Source: Bacillota bacterium (GTDB lineage Bacteria > Bacillota > Clostridia > Christensenellales > Aristaeellaceae). Taken from it: a stretch of 17,667 nucleotides of DNA. Location of the stretch: assembly GCA_023425025.1 (NCBI GenBank), contig JAFADG010000049.1, positions 1 to 17,667 on the forward strand, in the 5' to 3' direction. The position numbers were made by a program, and so were the translations under genes. A model generated the notes under the pieces. It was not told the origin of the DNA. It worked only from the letters and a program-made list of their open reading frames with translations, and made no database searches. The number at the start of each line of letters is the position of its first letter. Position 1 is the first letter of the stretch. This document shows positions 5,383 to 13,532 of the stretch, in pieces.

Positions 5383-6189
5383 TTACCCTCCCTGTATGGT
5401 GACGCGGCGCAGGTTTTGCCGCCACAATGCCTGCCCCAGTGCAATGAGGATCACGAGCCAGAAAACCTGTACGCAAAGGGCCGGCAGCACCTCGTAGGCG
5501 GCGAAACCGCCCGTGTACAGGCGGATGGGCATATCCAACGCCTGGGCGAAGGGCTGGTAGCGGATGACGGTTTGAAAGCTTTGCGGAAACAGCGTCAGGG
5601 GAATGAGGTTGCCGGAGAGAAAAAAGAAGATCATCTGCACCACGTTGCCGATCCCCCTGGGGTCCAGCGTACGCATGGTGATCGCGTTTAAAATGTTGGC
5701 GACGGCGCTGATCACGCCAAAGCCCAATGTGAGGGAAAGCAGAAAAAGGAGAAAGGCGCAAAGGCTGTGGGGCTCAGCAATGGCCAGCGGGGAAGGCAGG
5801 ATGGCCGCGAAAAAGAACATGGGAACGGCCCGCATGACGCTGCCCACCACCTTTTGCGCCAGGGTGCGCAGGTACCAGTAAAAGTAGGTGTTTACCGGCC
5901 GGCACAGCTCATAGGCGATGCCGCCGGTCATGATCGCTTCGCCCAAGGCCGGGTCGCTGCCAAGCAATGCACGGAAAAACGCCTGCTGCAGCCAGACATA
6001 GGTGGCCACCTGGGAAAAGGGAACCGAGGTATCCCCGCCGGATGCGTACAGCGCCTGGTACAAAAAGATCAGCGCCAGGCCAAAGGCCATCTGTGTGACG
6101 ATCCCGCCCAGTGCCGCGCCGCGGTATTGGGTTTCCAAAAGAGCCCGCAGCTTAAAGGCGGTAAAATAGGGCCGCAGCCATTCTTTCAT
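5383..6189 (-). CDS. ABC-2 family transporter permease (first subunit)
   Basis: This 268-residue membrane protein has about six predicted transmembrane segments, including GGIVTQMAFGLALIFLYQALY, LCAFLLFLLSLTLGFGVISAV, GNVVQMIFFFLSGNLIPLTLF and a last helix VFWLVILIALGQALW. It resembles COG4587 permeases, partners of the COG3694 permease that follows. The conserved block containing ELCRPVN lies near residue 93. Its start overlaps the stop of the ATPase gene in the 4-bp ATGA arrangement, which indicates translational coupling and a shared complex. With its neighbours it should form a heterodimeric membrane channel for the ATPase; substrate and direction cannot be told from sequence, though export is usual for ABC-2 systems. 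Confidence 0.88.
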   Translation of the reverse strand: MKEWLRPYFTAFKLRALLETQYRGAALGGIVTQMAFGLALIFLYQALYASGGDTSVPFSQVATYVWLQQAFFRALLGSDPALGEAIMTGGIAYELCRPVNTYFYWYLRTLAQKVVGSVMRAVPMFFFAAILPSPLAIAEPHSLCAFLLFLLSLTLGFGVISAVANILNAITMRTLDPRGIGNVVQMIFFFLSGNLIPLTLFPQSFQTVIRYQPFAQALDMPIRLYTGGFAAYEVLPALCVQVFWLVILIALGQALWRQNLRRVTIQGG

Positions 6190-7163
6190 AGCGCCATCTC
6201 CCTGTACATGGCCGCAATCAGGTGGTCCAGCTGCTGTTCCTGCACGGTCAGCTGGCTCAAGGTGCCTTCCTTCTGCAAAAGCGACAGGATCAGGTCGGTG
6301 GGCGTCTCCCGCTTGTCGTACTGGAGAATGTGGCAGCCGCCCTCTTCGCGGCTTACGCTAACGCCGGCGGGGAATTCCGGCAGCGCCCGGCCGTCCTGAT
6401 AGCAGGCCTTGATGGAGCCTTGGGTATCGTATCTGGATAACAGGGAGGGGAGGCTGCCGTCATAGAGCAGGCTGCCCCGGCCAAGGACCATTACCCGGCT
6501 GCATAGCGCGGCGATATCGCTCATGTCATGGGTGGTCAGCAGGATGGTGGTGCCATGGGCTTGGTTTTCCTTTTGCAAAAAGGAGCGGAGGGCCAGCTTG
6601 CTGACCGCGTCCAGGCCGATGGTCGGCTCATCCAGGAACAAAAGCTCCGGGCTGTGCAGCAGCGATCCGCACAGCTCCGCACGCATTCGCTGTCCCAGGC
6701 TCAATTGGCGTAGCGGGGTATGCAAAAGCGGTTCCAGCTCCAGCGCGCCGCAAAGTTCCGCAAGGCGGGATTTGTATTCAGCCTGCGGGACGCGGTAGAT
6801 GTCCTTCAAAAGATCATAGGAATCCTGTACGGGCACATCCCACCAAAGCTGGGTGCGCTGGCCGAACACCACGCCGATGCGGCGGACATGGGCCTTGCGG
6901 GAAAGCCAGGGTGTAAGCCCGCCGATCACGGCCGAACCGCTGTCCGGCGTCAGAATGCCGCTGAGGATTTTCACGGTGGTGGATTTGCCGGCGCCGTTGG
7001 GGCCGATGTAGCCCACCAGTTCTCCCTTTTCGATGGAAAAGGAGACGTCACCCAGCGCCGGGATGGTCTTTTTTTTCCTTCTGAGCAGGCGCAAAGCGCC
7101 TTTTTCCGCGCGGCGGCGCAGCGTAAAGGTTTTGTTCAGGTGTTGAACGGATATGTATGCCAT
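6186..7163 (-). CDS. ABC transporter ATP-binding protein (COG4586-like)
   Basis: The ATPase subunit of the ABC-2 exporter, 325 residues. All nucleotide-binding motifs are intact: Walker A GPNGAGKST (about residues 54-62), signature LSLGQRMR, Walker B LLFLDEP, D-loop GLDAVSK and H-loop TTHDM. The long basic insertion near the N terminus (RRRAEKGALRLLRRKKKT) and the block FGQRTQLWWDVP are typical of the COG4586 branch, which pairs with COG4587 and COG3694 permeases. About 85 residues follow the H-loop. A near-perfect sigma-A promoter lies 40 nt upstream, and the gene overlaps the first permease by 4 bp. It is the first gene of a probable four-gene operon ending in recO. Confidence 0.94.
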   Translation of the reverse strand: MAYISVQHLNKTFTLRRRAEKGALRLLRRKKKTIPALGDVSFSIEKGELVGYIGPNGAGKSTTVKILSGILTPDSGSAVIGGLTPWLSRKAHVRRIGVVFGQRTQLWWDVPVQDSYDLLKDIYRVPQAEYKSRLAELCGALELEPLLHTPLRQLSLGQRMRAELCGSLLHSPELLFLDEPTIGLDAVSKLALRSFLQKENQAHGTTILLTTHDMSDIAALCSRVMVLGRGSLLYDGSLPSLLSRYDTQGSIKACYQDGRALPEFPAGVSVSREEGGCHILQYDKRETPTDLILSLLQKEGTLSQLTVQEQQLDHLIAAMYREMAL

Positions 7164-7202
7164 AAAAGCTCCCTTCGGTCGGAACGGGAAACAGGGTTTT
7201 TT

Positions 7203-7231
7203 ATTATAGGAGAAAAGGGAAGGACTGTCAA
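7203..7231 (-). promoter_or_regulatory. Perfect consensus sigma-A promoter of the ABC operon
   Basis: On the - strand TTGACA (7231-7226) and TATAAT (7208-7203) are exactly 17 bp apart, a full consensus promoter about 40 nt upstream of the ATPase start. The -35 lies in the centre of a perfect 8-7-8 inverted repeat (7217-7239), so a strong promoter is probably held down by a repressor. Confidence 0.9.
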
Positions 7232-7239
7232 TCCTTCCC
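7217..7239. promoter_or_regulatory. Inverted repeat around the ABC promoter -35, likely operator
   Basis: GGGAAGGA (7217-7224) and TCCTTCCC (7232-7239) form a perfect 8-bp inverted repeat with a 7-bp centre. The TTGACA hexamer falls exactly in that centre. A dimeric repressor bound here would cover the -35. No candidate regulator gene lies next to it; the sensor gene across the gap encodes no DNA-binding domain that I can see. Confidence 0.65.
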
Positions 7240-7339
7240 GCATAAAAAATTTGGATTGCCCGGATTAAGCAAAAAAGCGATAGGTATTTGCATTAATTAT
7301 TGCATTTTTCCTCCGAAATATATAGATACATTGATATCT

Positions 7340-7361
7340 GGTCATGTATTTTTGCATGACC
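7340..7361. promoter_or_regulatory. Inverted repeat upstream of the sensor promoter
   Basis: GGTCATG (7340-7346) and CATGACC (7355-7361) form a perfect 7-8-7 inverted repeat. It ends 6 bp before the -35 hexamer at 7368, a usual place for an activator or repressor site. A stem-loop role is less likely because it lies upstream of the promoter. Confidence 0.55.
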
Positions 7362-7367
7362 TAAAGA

Positions 7368-7396
7368 TTGACAACTGCGCGGATTCTTGTCATAAT
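7368..7396 (+). promoter_or_regulatory. Sigma-A promoter of the c-di-GMP sensor gene
   Basis: A perfect TTGACA (7368-7373) and CATAAT (7391-7396) are 17 bp apart, and TG at 7388-7389 makes it an extended -10. It gives a leader of about 65 nt before the ATG at 7466. Confidence 0.85.
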
Positions 7397-7465
7397 GAGT
7401 TTAATAGCGTGTTAATTGCATCTGTAATAAATGCATAATCATTGTGCTGTAGGAGGCGCGGTCTC

Positions 7466-10400
7466 ATGGATATGGGCGTCGTCCTGATCCGGCTGTTTGT
7501 TAATACCGTCCCGGTTCTGGCGGCGCTGTACATATATATGGGTATTCGCTTCTGGCGGCACGGGAGAAAAAACGGGTATGCATGGTTTGCCATGCTGCTG
7601 TTTTGCTGTGCGGCATTCGCGCTGGAGTATTACCTTGAGATGCAGGCCGGCAATATGGGCGTGAAGCTTGCGCTGAGGACTGTTTCCGTTTGGACGGTGG
7701 CGCTGCTGCCTGCCTGGGGCATTCTTTTTGTGCGCCGGCAGACGAATAAGAGACAGGGACCCAGATGGCTGCCGGGCGCTTTGATTGTCCTGGCTTCCGT
7801 CATAGGGCTCCTGTTTGCTTTGAATCCGTATCACGGCTTGTTTTACAAGGAATTATCCCTTCGGGACATCGGCGGATACGCCTCCTTGTATCTGTCAAAG
7901 GGGCCGCTGTACTTTGTGCTGTGCGGCTATTTCATCCTGTTTTTGCTGCACGGCCTGCGCTGCCTTTGGACGGCTTATCGTGCCGCGGAATATCCGTCGG
8001 AAAAGCGGCGCTACTTGCTGCTGACCTTCTTTTTGGCATCCATGCTGCCGGGCGTCCTCTGGCAGGTGCTTGGCTTGGAGCGGATGTTTGATCCGACGCC
8101 TGTATTCCTGATGCTCCTGGGATCGATTTCCCTGTGGGGCGGGGGAAAGAAAGACCTGATGCAAACCCAGCTAGCGCGCTGGGATGAAATGTATTTTGAC
8201 AGCCCGGAGCCGGCGTTTTTGTACACAGAAGAAGGGGAGTTGAAAAAAGCCAATCCGGCGGCAGAGCGTCTTCAAATTGGGATGGAGACGAAGCCGGCAG
8301 GATTGCGGGAGCATTTGGAGCAGGCGGCGGCACGGCGGATACCGGCGGGCTTCCCGGCGGACCGGCCTGCGCAGTGGATGGATGTACGGAAGATCGCCTT
8401 TGGGGCGCACCGGGGCTATGTGCATTACCAGCTGACGGATGTAACGGACAAGCGAAGCCAGCACCAGCTGCTTCGGGCCAGCGAGGAGCAGTACAGGCTG
8501 CTCATTACCCAAATGCAGCAGGGCCTTGCGGTGTTCGAGGCGGATGAAAGAAAACCGCCCGACGCGTATGCATGCCTGCATGGCAACGAGGCGTTTGCCA
8601 AGTCTGTGGGCCTGCCGGCGGCGTCGATGCTGCCGGGGCAGCAGGCAAGGGATGTGTTCCCCATCATGGACGACGGCTGGAGAGCGGCGCTTTACCAGGC
8701 TGCCAAAGGCGCGGAGGTGCCCCGTTTTGAGCGGTATTGGGCGGAGAAAAAGCGTAGCTTTGGCATACGCGTTTACGCGCCGCTTCCCGGTCAGGTGGCG
8801 GTGATCCTTTCCGATATTACCGACCGCAAGGCCATTGAGCAGGAGCTTCGCGTAAAGGACAAGCTTCTGCTGGCTGTCATCGGTCTGACGCAGGATCTGC
8901 TGGGCGTGCAGGAGTATGAAAGGATCATTCCCCGCGCGCTTGCGCTGGTGGGGGAGGCCATGGATACCAGCCGCGGATATCTGTTTGAGTGCGATTACCG
9001 GGATGGAACGCTCCGTTCCGTCAGCCAGCGCGCGCAATGGTGTGCGCCGGGCGTTGTTCCCCTTGGCGATCACCCCCTGGCCGGCCAGCCGAAAGAGCCG
9101 GGCACATGGGAATTTCTGTCCGCCTTGCGGCAGGGAAGGGCTTATGCCGTCCATATGGAGGATTCCGCCGAATGCGACGGCAAGCGGCAGCTGATGGGGC
9201 AGGATATGAAATCGCTGCTGGTCCTTCCCGTTTTTGCGGGAGAGTTGTTCTGGGGCTTTGTGGGCTTTGACGAATGCCGCACGCGGCGGGAATGGACGAC
9301 GACGGAGCAAGGCGTCTTGCGGCTGTTTGCCGATTCCCTGGGCCGGGCCGTTGAGCGGTATATCAACGAACAAAAGCTGCGCAGCGCCCAGGAGAGAAAT
9401 ACGGCTATGCTTCACGCCATACCGGACCTGTTCTTCATTATTTCAAAGGAAGGCAGGATCACCCATTATCATGCCTCCATCAGGCAGGATGAGCAGCATA
9501 TTCTGCCCGAGCGGTTTTTGGACAAGCAGGTCACAGCGGCCTTCCCGCCCGGAACAGGGCTGCCGATGCTGAACCATGTGCGGACCGCCCTAAGGGAAAA
9601 TACGATGCGCCTGTTTGAATACTCGCTGGATTTGTCAGGGCGGATCATGCATTTTGAAGGCAGGCTGCTGCCCATCAACCAGGAATCCGTTTTGCTGCTG
9701 GCAAGGGATATTACCGAGCGGAAACGGCGGCTGGAGCGGATCGAGTATTTAAGCTACCATGACCAGCTGACGGGGCTGTATAACCGCCGCCGGTACAAGC
9801 AGCAGATCATGCGCATCGACAACAGTGAAAACCTGCCCCTTGCCGTGATCATGGCGGACTTAAACGGCTTGAAGCTTACCAACGACGCGTTTGGGCATCA
9901 AATGGGTGACCTGCTGCTGACAAAAACGGCGGATGTGCTGCTTCGGGTGTGCTCCGCGGAGACGATATACCACATGGGCGGCGATGAGTTTGTGGTGCTT
10001 CTGCCCCGTACCGGTGCCGGCGAGGCCGAGGCGATTTGCCGCCGGATACAAGAGGAAATCGGCGGCGAGTCCACCGGTATGCTGGTGTTCTCCATATCCA
10101 TCGGCTACGCGGTGAAGCGGACGGCGGCAGAATCCATCAGCGATGTTTTCCGCCAGGCGGAGGATGACATGTACCGCCACAAGCTGACGGAAGGTGCGGA
10201 GATGCGCCGCCGCGCTGTGAACCAGATTCTGCAGGCACTGTACCAGCGCAGCCCCAGGGAAATGCAGCATTCCAAGAATGTGGGCGAGCTGAGCGAAAAA
10301 ATTGCCAAGGCTATGGGGTTGGGGCCCGAGGCGGTAAGCCAGGCTTATCAGGCCGGCCTCATGCACGATATCGGCAAGATCGGCATCGAACAGGAAATAC

Positions 10401-10864
10401 TGGAAAAGCACGCAAGGCTGAACGACGCGGAACGACGGGAAATGCGCCGCCACAGCGAGGTGGGCTACCGGCTTTTGAACTCTGTGCACGGTTTGGCCCA
10501 CATTGCGCCGTTTGTTCTGGAGCACCATGAGCGCTGGGACGGCGCCGGATACCCCAAAGGCATCGCGGGGGAAAAGGCGACCCTGATTTCCAGGATTATT
10601 GCTGTTGCCGATGGGTTTGACGCCATGATATCCCCCCGCACGTACAAGATGCCCATCACGCGGGAGGAGGCCATTGAGGAAGTAAAGCGCTGCGCGGGCA
10701 AGCAGTATGATCCCTTTGTGGCCCGCACTTTTGTGGAGGGCGTCATGGGATTTGATTGGGAAGGGGCGGAGGCATCGCAGGCGGAGGATGCACCGGCCGC
10801 GGCCGGTTATACCGGCACAGGCTTTGGGAAAAAGGCCGGCAGACAGGAAGAAGCCAGTATGTAA
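7466..10864 (+). CDS. Membrane sensor with 7TM-PAS-PAS-GAF-PAS-GGDEF-HD-GYP
   Basis: This 1132-residue protein is predicted to make and degrade cyclic-di-GMP in response to signals. Residues about 1-225 carry roughly seven hydrophobic segments like the 7TM region of some histidine kinases. PAS-like regions follow near 238-330 and 340-455, a GAF domain at 465-630, a third PAS at 640-755, a GGDEF domain from the HDQLTGLYNRR motif (D766) through GGDEF (838-842), and an HD-GYP domain with MHDIGK (H967, D968), HHERWDG (from H1020) and GYP (1028-1030). Key residues look intact in both enzymes. The allosteric I-site RxxD is absent; residues 829-832 read CSAE. ATG 7466 has AGGAGG 9 nt upstream. It is a single-gene unit with its own promoter and terminator. 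Confidence 0.93.
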   Translation: MDMGVVLIRLFVNTVPVLAALYIYMGIRFWRHGRKNGYAWFAMLLFCCAAFALEYYLEMQAGNMGVKLALRTVSVWTVALLPAWGILFVRRQTNKRQGPRWLPGALIVLASVIGLLFALNPYHGLFYKELSLRDIGGYASLYLSKGPLYFVLCGYFILFLLHGLRCLWTAYRAAEYPSEKRRYLLLTFFLASMLPGVLWQVLGLERMFDPTPVFLMLLGSISLWGGGKKDLMQTQLARWDEMYFDSPEPAFLYTEEGELKKANPAAERLQIGMETKPAGLREHLEQAAARRIPAGFPADRPAQWMDVRKIAFGAHRGYVHYQLTDVTDKRSQHQLLRASEEQYRLLITQMQQGLAVFEADERKPPDAYACLHGNEAFAKSVGLPAASMLPGQQARDVFPIMDDGWRAALYQAAKGAEVPRFERYWAEKKRSFGIRVYAPLPGQVAVILSDITDRKAIEQELRVKDKLLLAVIGLTQDLLGVQEYERIIPRALALVGEAMDTSRGYLFECDYRDGTLRSVSQRAQWCAPGVVPLGDHPLAGQPKEPGTWEFLSALRQGRAYAVHMEDSAECDGKRQLMGQDMKSLLVLPVFAGELFWGFVGFDECRTRREWTTTEQGVLRLFADSLGRAVERYINEQKLRSAQERNTAMLHAIPDLFFIISKEGRITHYHASIRQDEQHILPERFLDKQVTAAFPPGTGLPMLNHVRTALRENTMRLFEYSLDLSGRIMHFEGRLLPINQESVLLLARDITERKRRLERIEYLSYHDQLTGLYNRRRYKQQIMRIDNSENLPLAVIMADLNGLKLTNDAFGHQMGDLLLTKTADVLLRVCSAETIYHMGGDEFVVLLPRTGAGEAEAICRRIQEEIGGESTGMLVFSISIGYAVKRTAAESISDVFRQAEDDMYRHKLTEGAEMRRRAVNQILQALYQRSPREMQHSKNVGELSEKIAKAMGLGPEAVSQAYQAGLMHDIGKIGIEQEILEKHARLNDAERREMRRHSEVGYRLLNSVHGLAHIAPFVLEHHERWDGAGYPKGIAGEKATLISRIIAVADGFDAMISPRTYKMPITREEAIEEVKRCAGKQYDPFVARTFVEGVMGFDWEGAEASQAEDAPAAAGYTGTGFGKKAGRQEEASM

Positions 10865-10882
10865 AAAAGCGTGCACAAAAGC

Positions 10883-10940
10883 AAAAACCTCCGGCGGGCC
10901 GCAGCTGCAATCATGCGCTTGCGGTCCGCCGGAGGTTTTT
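10883..10940. terminator. Bidirectional terminator between convergent genes
   Basis: AAAAACCTCCGGCGG (10883-10897) pairs with 10926-10940, and the stem continues through one G-T pair and CCGCA/TGCGG (10899-10903 with 10920-10924) to about 21 bp. A five-T run closes it on the + strand, and the five A residues at the other edge give a T run on the - strand. It serves both the sensor gene and the convergent deacetylase. Confidence 0.93.
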
Positions 10941-10973
10941 GTGCATTTACACTGCGGCATATGACGCGGCTTT

Positions 10974-12314
10974 TTACTGGCTTTCTTTGACCCAGCCGTT
11001 CGCATCCATGTAGACGACGTTGGGCAGAAGCTCCCTGCCATTTTGCACAAACAAGTCTTCCACCGGGACGCAAAAGACGCCCTTCGTCCTGATATCGTAG
11101 AGTGCTCTGGGCATCGCCTTTACGGTGACGTTCCTTGAATCGTGCAAAAGGATAATGGTTCCATTCTCTGTGTTTCCGGAAACTTTATCCCAAATGGTGC
11201 GGTGCTCCGTTGCCGAGATATCGCCGCTGTAGGCCGACCATTGAATGATCGGGAGGCCGATGCCTGCTTTCGCAAATTCCTGATACCTGCCTCCGGGAGC
11301 GCGCATATAAAGAGATTTCAGACCGATGATATCCGACAGGAGCTGGTCGAATTTCTCCTTGCCTTCGAACAGCGCTTGTGTCTTGAGATTGCGGGGGTCA
11401 TAGTGATTCCAGGTGTGGCTGGCGATTGTATGGCCCTCATCATGCTCCCGCTGCACCACGTCCCTGTTTCTATCCATTTGGTCGCCAATCAGAAAGAACG
11501 TTGCCCTTACGCCAAAGTACTGCAGATCATCCAAGAGGTCCACCGTGCCGACATAACGCGGCCCGTCGTCAAAAGTCAGGGCGATCATGGGCCGGCTGCT
11601 GTTGTCGGTTTGCTTTGCCGCCTCTTCTGTCATCATGCCTTCCAAATCGCGGTAATAGATTTTCACATTCATCAGGGTACTGCGGTTTGGATAAAGCAGC
11701 GCTGCCGGGTAATGAAGCACCATTTTTACGGGCTCCAGCGTAAACAACGCGTCTTCCAGTGATTCCCTGGTCACGAGCTCATCCAGCGCCGCGGGATCCG
11801 GGTCTTCCGGGAAGTAAGCGGTCAACTGCTCCCGGACTGTCTTGGCCAGCACATCCCAGGCAGGGCTGCCGCCGGGGAAAATATCGGTCAAATGAACCTG
11901 CTGACCGGTTGCCATGTCATACGTGCGCGAAGTGGCCTCCACATTCATCTGTTGCCTGTGGTATACGGTTCGCGCCTGGACAAGGAAGCTGAGCCAGGAC
12001 TCGCCTGTGGGGGAATAGATACAGCGGATGTACAGCTTTGAATCCTCGGGCGTTCTTTTTCCGGGCGGCAGTGTGGGCGCAATTTTCGCGATATAGTCGG
12101 TGATGATGGATTTCAATTCATCCGTTGTCTGCTGCGTTGCGGTGACAGGGTAAAAGGCATCGATGATGCTGCCGTTTTTTTGCCTGGTTTCCTTGTGGTT
12201 CATTTTCACAATCTGTATTTTGGGAAAGGGCGTGTATTTGTTTTTTTCAGCAGCAAGGCATGCGGAAACAGGCAAGAAAAGCGCCAGCATGATGACGAGC
12301 AAACGACGTAACAT
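10974..12314 (-). CDS. PdaC-like secreted polysaccharide deacetylase
   Basis: This 446-residue protein has a signal peptide (MLRRLLVIMLALFLPVSACLA). VSAC fits a lipobox, so it may be a lipoprotein, though cleavage after CLAA is also possible. Residues about 30-230 resemble the DUF4163/DUF3298 region of B. subtilis PdaC. The C-terminal NodB domain has all carbohydrate esterase 4 motifs: TFDDGP (247-252), SHTWNH (299-304, zinc histidines), RAPGGR, the WSAYSGD block and LLHDS. It should remove N-acetyl groups from peptidoglycan or a related glycan outside the membrane, using a divalent metal. PdaC itself acts on MurNAc; the substrate here is inferred. It lies 126 nt downstream of degV on the same strand and ends at the shared terminator. 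Confidence 0.92.
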   Translation of the reverse strand: MLRRLLVIMLALFLPVSACLAAEKNKYTPFPKIQIVKMNHKETRQKNGSIIDAFYPVTATQQTTDELKSIITDYIAKIAPTLPPGKRTPEDSKLYIRCIYSPTGESWLSFLVQARTVYHRQQMNVEATSRTYDMATGQQVHLTDIFPGGSPAWDVLAKTVREQLTAYFPEDPDPAALDELVTRESLEDALFTLEPVKMVLHYPAALLYPNRSTLMNVKIYYRDLEGMMTEEAAKQTDNSSRPMIALTFDDGPRYVGTVDLLDDLQYFGVRATFFLIGDQMDRNRDVVQREHDEGHTIASHTWNHYDPRNLKTQALFEGKEKFDQLLSDIIGLKSLYMRAPGGRYQEFAKAGIGLPIIQWSAYSGDISATEHRTIWDKVSGNTENGTIILLHDSRNVTVKAMPRALYDIRTKGVFCVPVEDLFVQNGRELLPNVVYMDANGWVKESQ

Positions 12315-12440
12315 CTATTTTCCTGCTTTCTGTAAAGATATATAATGAGGATATCAAATCAGCCGCACAAAAACAAGCAGCATATCGTATAAAATGTTCT
12401 GGATGATCAAAAAGTTTTCTGCCTAAGGGCGCGCCGTGTC

Positions 12441-13289
12441 TTATGCCCGTATCCAACTGATGGCGATGCAGCCGGGCCCGGTATGGGTGCCGATTACCGG
12501 CCCTATATCCATCGTGCGTGCGTCAGGGGGCAGCAGCCCCTTTTCTTTCAGGTGATCTTTCAGCGCGTCCAGCGCCCTGCCGGCGCAGGCGCCCGCGAAG
12601 TACAAGGGATGCGCGGGATCGGGCGCCATCGCCTTCAGTTGGCTTGCAAGCCATTCATAGGCGCTGCGGGAGCCCCGGGCGACGCCTGCCATCTCCAGTT
12701 TTCCATGGTTTAAGCGCAGCATGGGCTTCAAGCGCAGCATGGTGCCCACCTTGGCGCCGACGGAGGATAACCTGCCGCCCATGACAAGATACTTCAAATC
12801 CTCCACCTGCCCGACCAGCACCTGGCGGGGGATCATGACATAAAGGGCTCTCTTGATTTCATCCACGCTCTTGCCCAGGTCCCGCCTGCGCGCCGCTTCG
12901 TGCACCAGCATGGCTTCGCCCAGGGAAGCGCTGAGGGAATCCACAAGGTGAATCCTATCTCGGTCTTTTTCAGGGAGCATGTCCCTGGCGATGACGGCTG
13001 ATTGATGGGTGCCGCTCAGTTCGGCAGAGCCTGTGATGACCAGGATTTCTCCCCCTGCCTCAAGCGCCTTTTGGTAGGCGTCAAAAAACGCGCCCGGGGG
13101 AACCTGGCTGGTTTTGGGAAGCTTTTGGGCAGCTTGAAGCCGCGCGTAAAACGTTTCCGTGTCGATCGTGACGTTGTCCTCAAAGGTCTCTTCTTCAAAA
13201 TGGATACACTGGGGAAGTACCTGAACCCGGATCGCGGAAGCTTCCGCGGGCTTTATGTCCGACATGCTGTCGGTAATGATGTGGATCAT
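12441..13289 (-). CDS. DegV family fatty-acid-binding protein
   Basis: DegV proteins bind a fatty acid between two alpha/beta domains; in Firmicutes, FakB members present it to the kinase FakA for phospholipid synthesis. The 282-residue product begins MIHIITDSMSDI, the usual DegV opening, then has TSQVPPGAFF, ITGSAELSGTHQSA (ligand-site Ser/Thr) and MGGRLSSVGAKVG. ATG 13289 is chosen because AAGGAG (13306-13301) lies 11 nt upstream; an in-frame TTG at 13298 would leave only 2 nt. A consensus-like promoter lies about 50 nt upstream. No fakA-like gene is adjacent. It may be co-transcribed with the deacetylase gene, since I see no terminator between them. Confidence 0.94.
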   Translation of the reverse strand: MIHIITDSMSDIKPAEASAIRVQVLPQCIHFEEETFEDNVTIDTETFYARLQAAQKLPKTSQVPPGAFFDAYQKALEAGGEILVITGSAELSGTHQSAVIARDMLPEKDRDRIHLVDSLSASLGEAMLVHEAARRRDLGKSVDEIKRALYVMIPRQVLVGQVEDLKYLVMGGRLSSVGAKVGTMLRLKPMLRLNHGKLEMAGVARGSRSAYEWLASQLKAMAPDPAHPLYFAGACAGRALDALKDHLKEKGLLPPDARTMDIGPVIGTHTGPGCIAISWIRA

Positions 13290-13335
13290 GGATGCCAACT
13301 CTCCTTTTATTAAATCAGAAGTCTATGATTGTATA

Positions 13336-13365
13336 AGTATATCATGCTGCGGGACGGAATGTCAA
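13336..13365 (-). promoter_or_regulatory. Sigma-A promoter of degV
   Basis: On the - strand TTGACA (13365-13360) and TATACT (13341-13336) are 18 bp apart, with TG one base before the -10 (extended -10). This leaves a leader of roughly 40 nt before the degV start. Confidence 0.85.
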
Positions 13366-13465
13366 TCTTGCCCAAGCCTGTTGAGCGATGCTGCCAACAA
13401 TCCTGGTCCGCCGTGAACGCAGCGCCGCCGTACCACGAATCACATGTGGCCTGGTCTGCGTGTCA

Positions 13466-13492
13466 ACGTCAAAGCGCTTTTCTCATAGGATG
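13466..13492 (+). promoter_or_regulatory. Possible sporulation (sigma-K-like) promoter
   Basis: AC (13466-13467) is followed after 16 bp by CATAGGATG (13484-13492), one base from the sigma-K -10 consensus CATAnnnTA. It lies about 41 nt upstream of the CgeB-like gene start. The -35 element is too short to prove anything, and no sigma-A promoter is obvious in this gap. Confidence 0.3.
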
Positions 13493-13532
13493 AAGCCGGA
13501 CCTTTAGATTGATTGCACGGAAGGCTGATGGT

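Larger units (their letters stand above)
7164..7465. other. Divergent intergenic regulatory region
   Basis: This 302-bp AT-rich gap separates the ABC operon (leftward) from the large c-di-GMP protein gene (rightward). It holds two promoters and two perfect inverted repeats, listed separately. Between about 7240 and 7335 I see AT-rich sequence with an imperfect palindrome around TGCATTAATTATTGCA (one mismatched pair), but no gene. I looked for a cyclic-di-GMP riboswitch before the sensor gene and did not find one. Confidence 0.7.

Noticed and set aside
5381..5761. N-terminal extension of the second ABC permease
   Set aside because: The extension overlaps the first permease out of frame and is rich in Arg, His and Pro. 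ATG 5380 has a good Shine-Dalgarno.
7397..7465. Cyclic-di-GMP riboswitch before the c-di-GMP enzyme
   Set aside because: The leader is only about 65 nt and has none of the conserved class I or II features that I could recognise.
8171..9415. 414-codon frame on the - strand
   Set aside because: Shadow of the PAS/GAF region of the sensor gene; low-complexity basic composition.
9860..11050. 396-codon frame on the - strand
   Set aside because: It lies opposite the intact GGDEF/HD-GYP coding region and also crosses the terminator; no recognisable protein.
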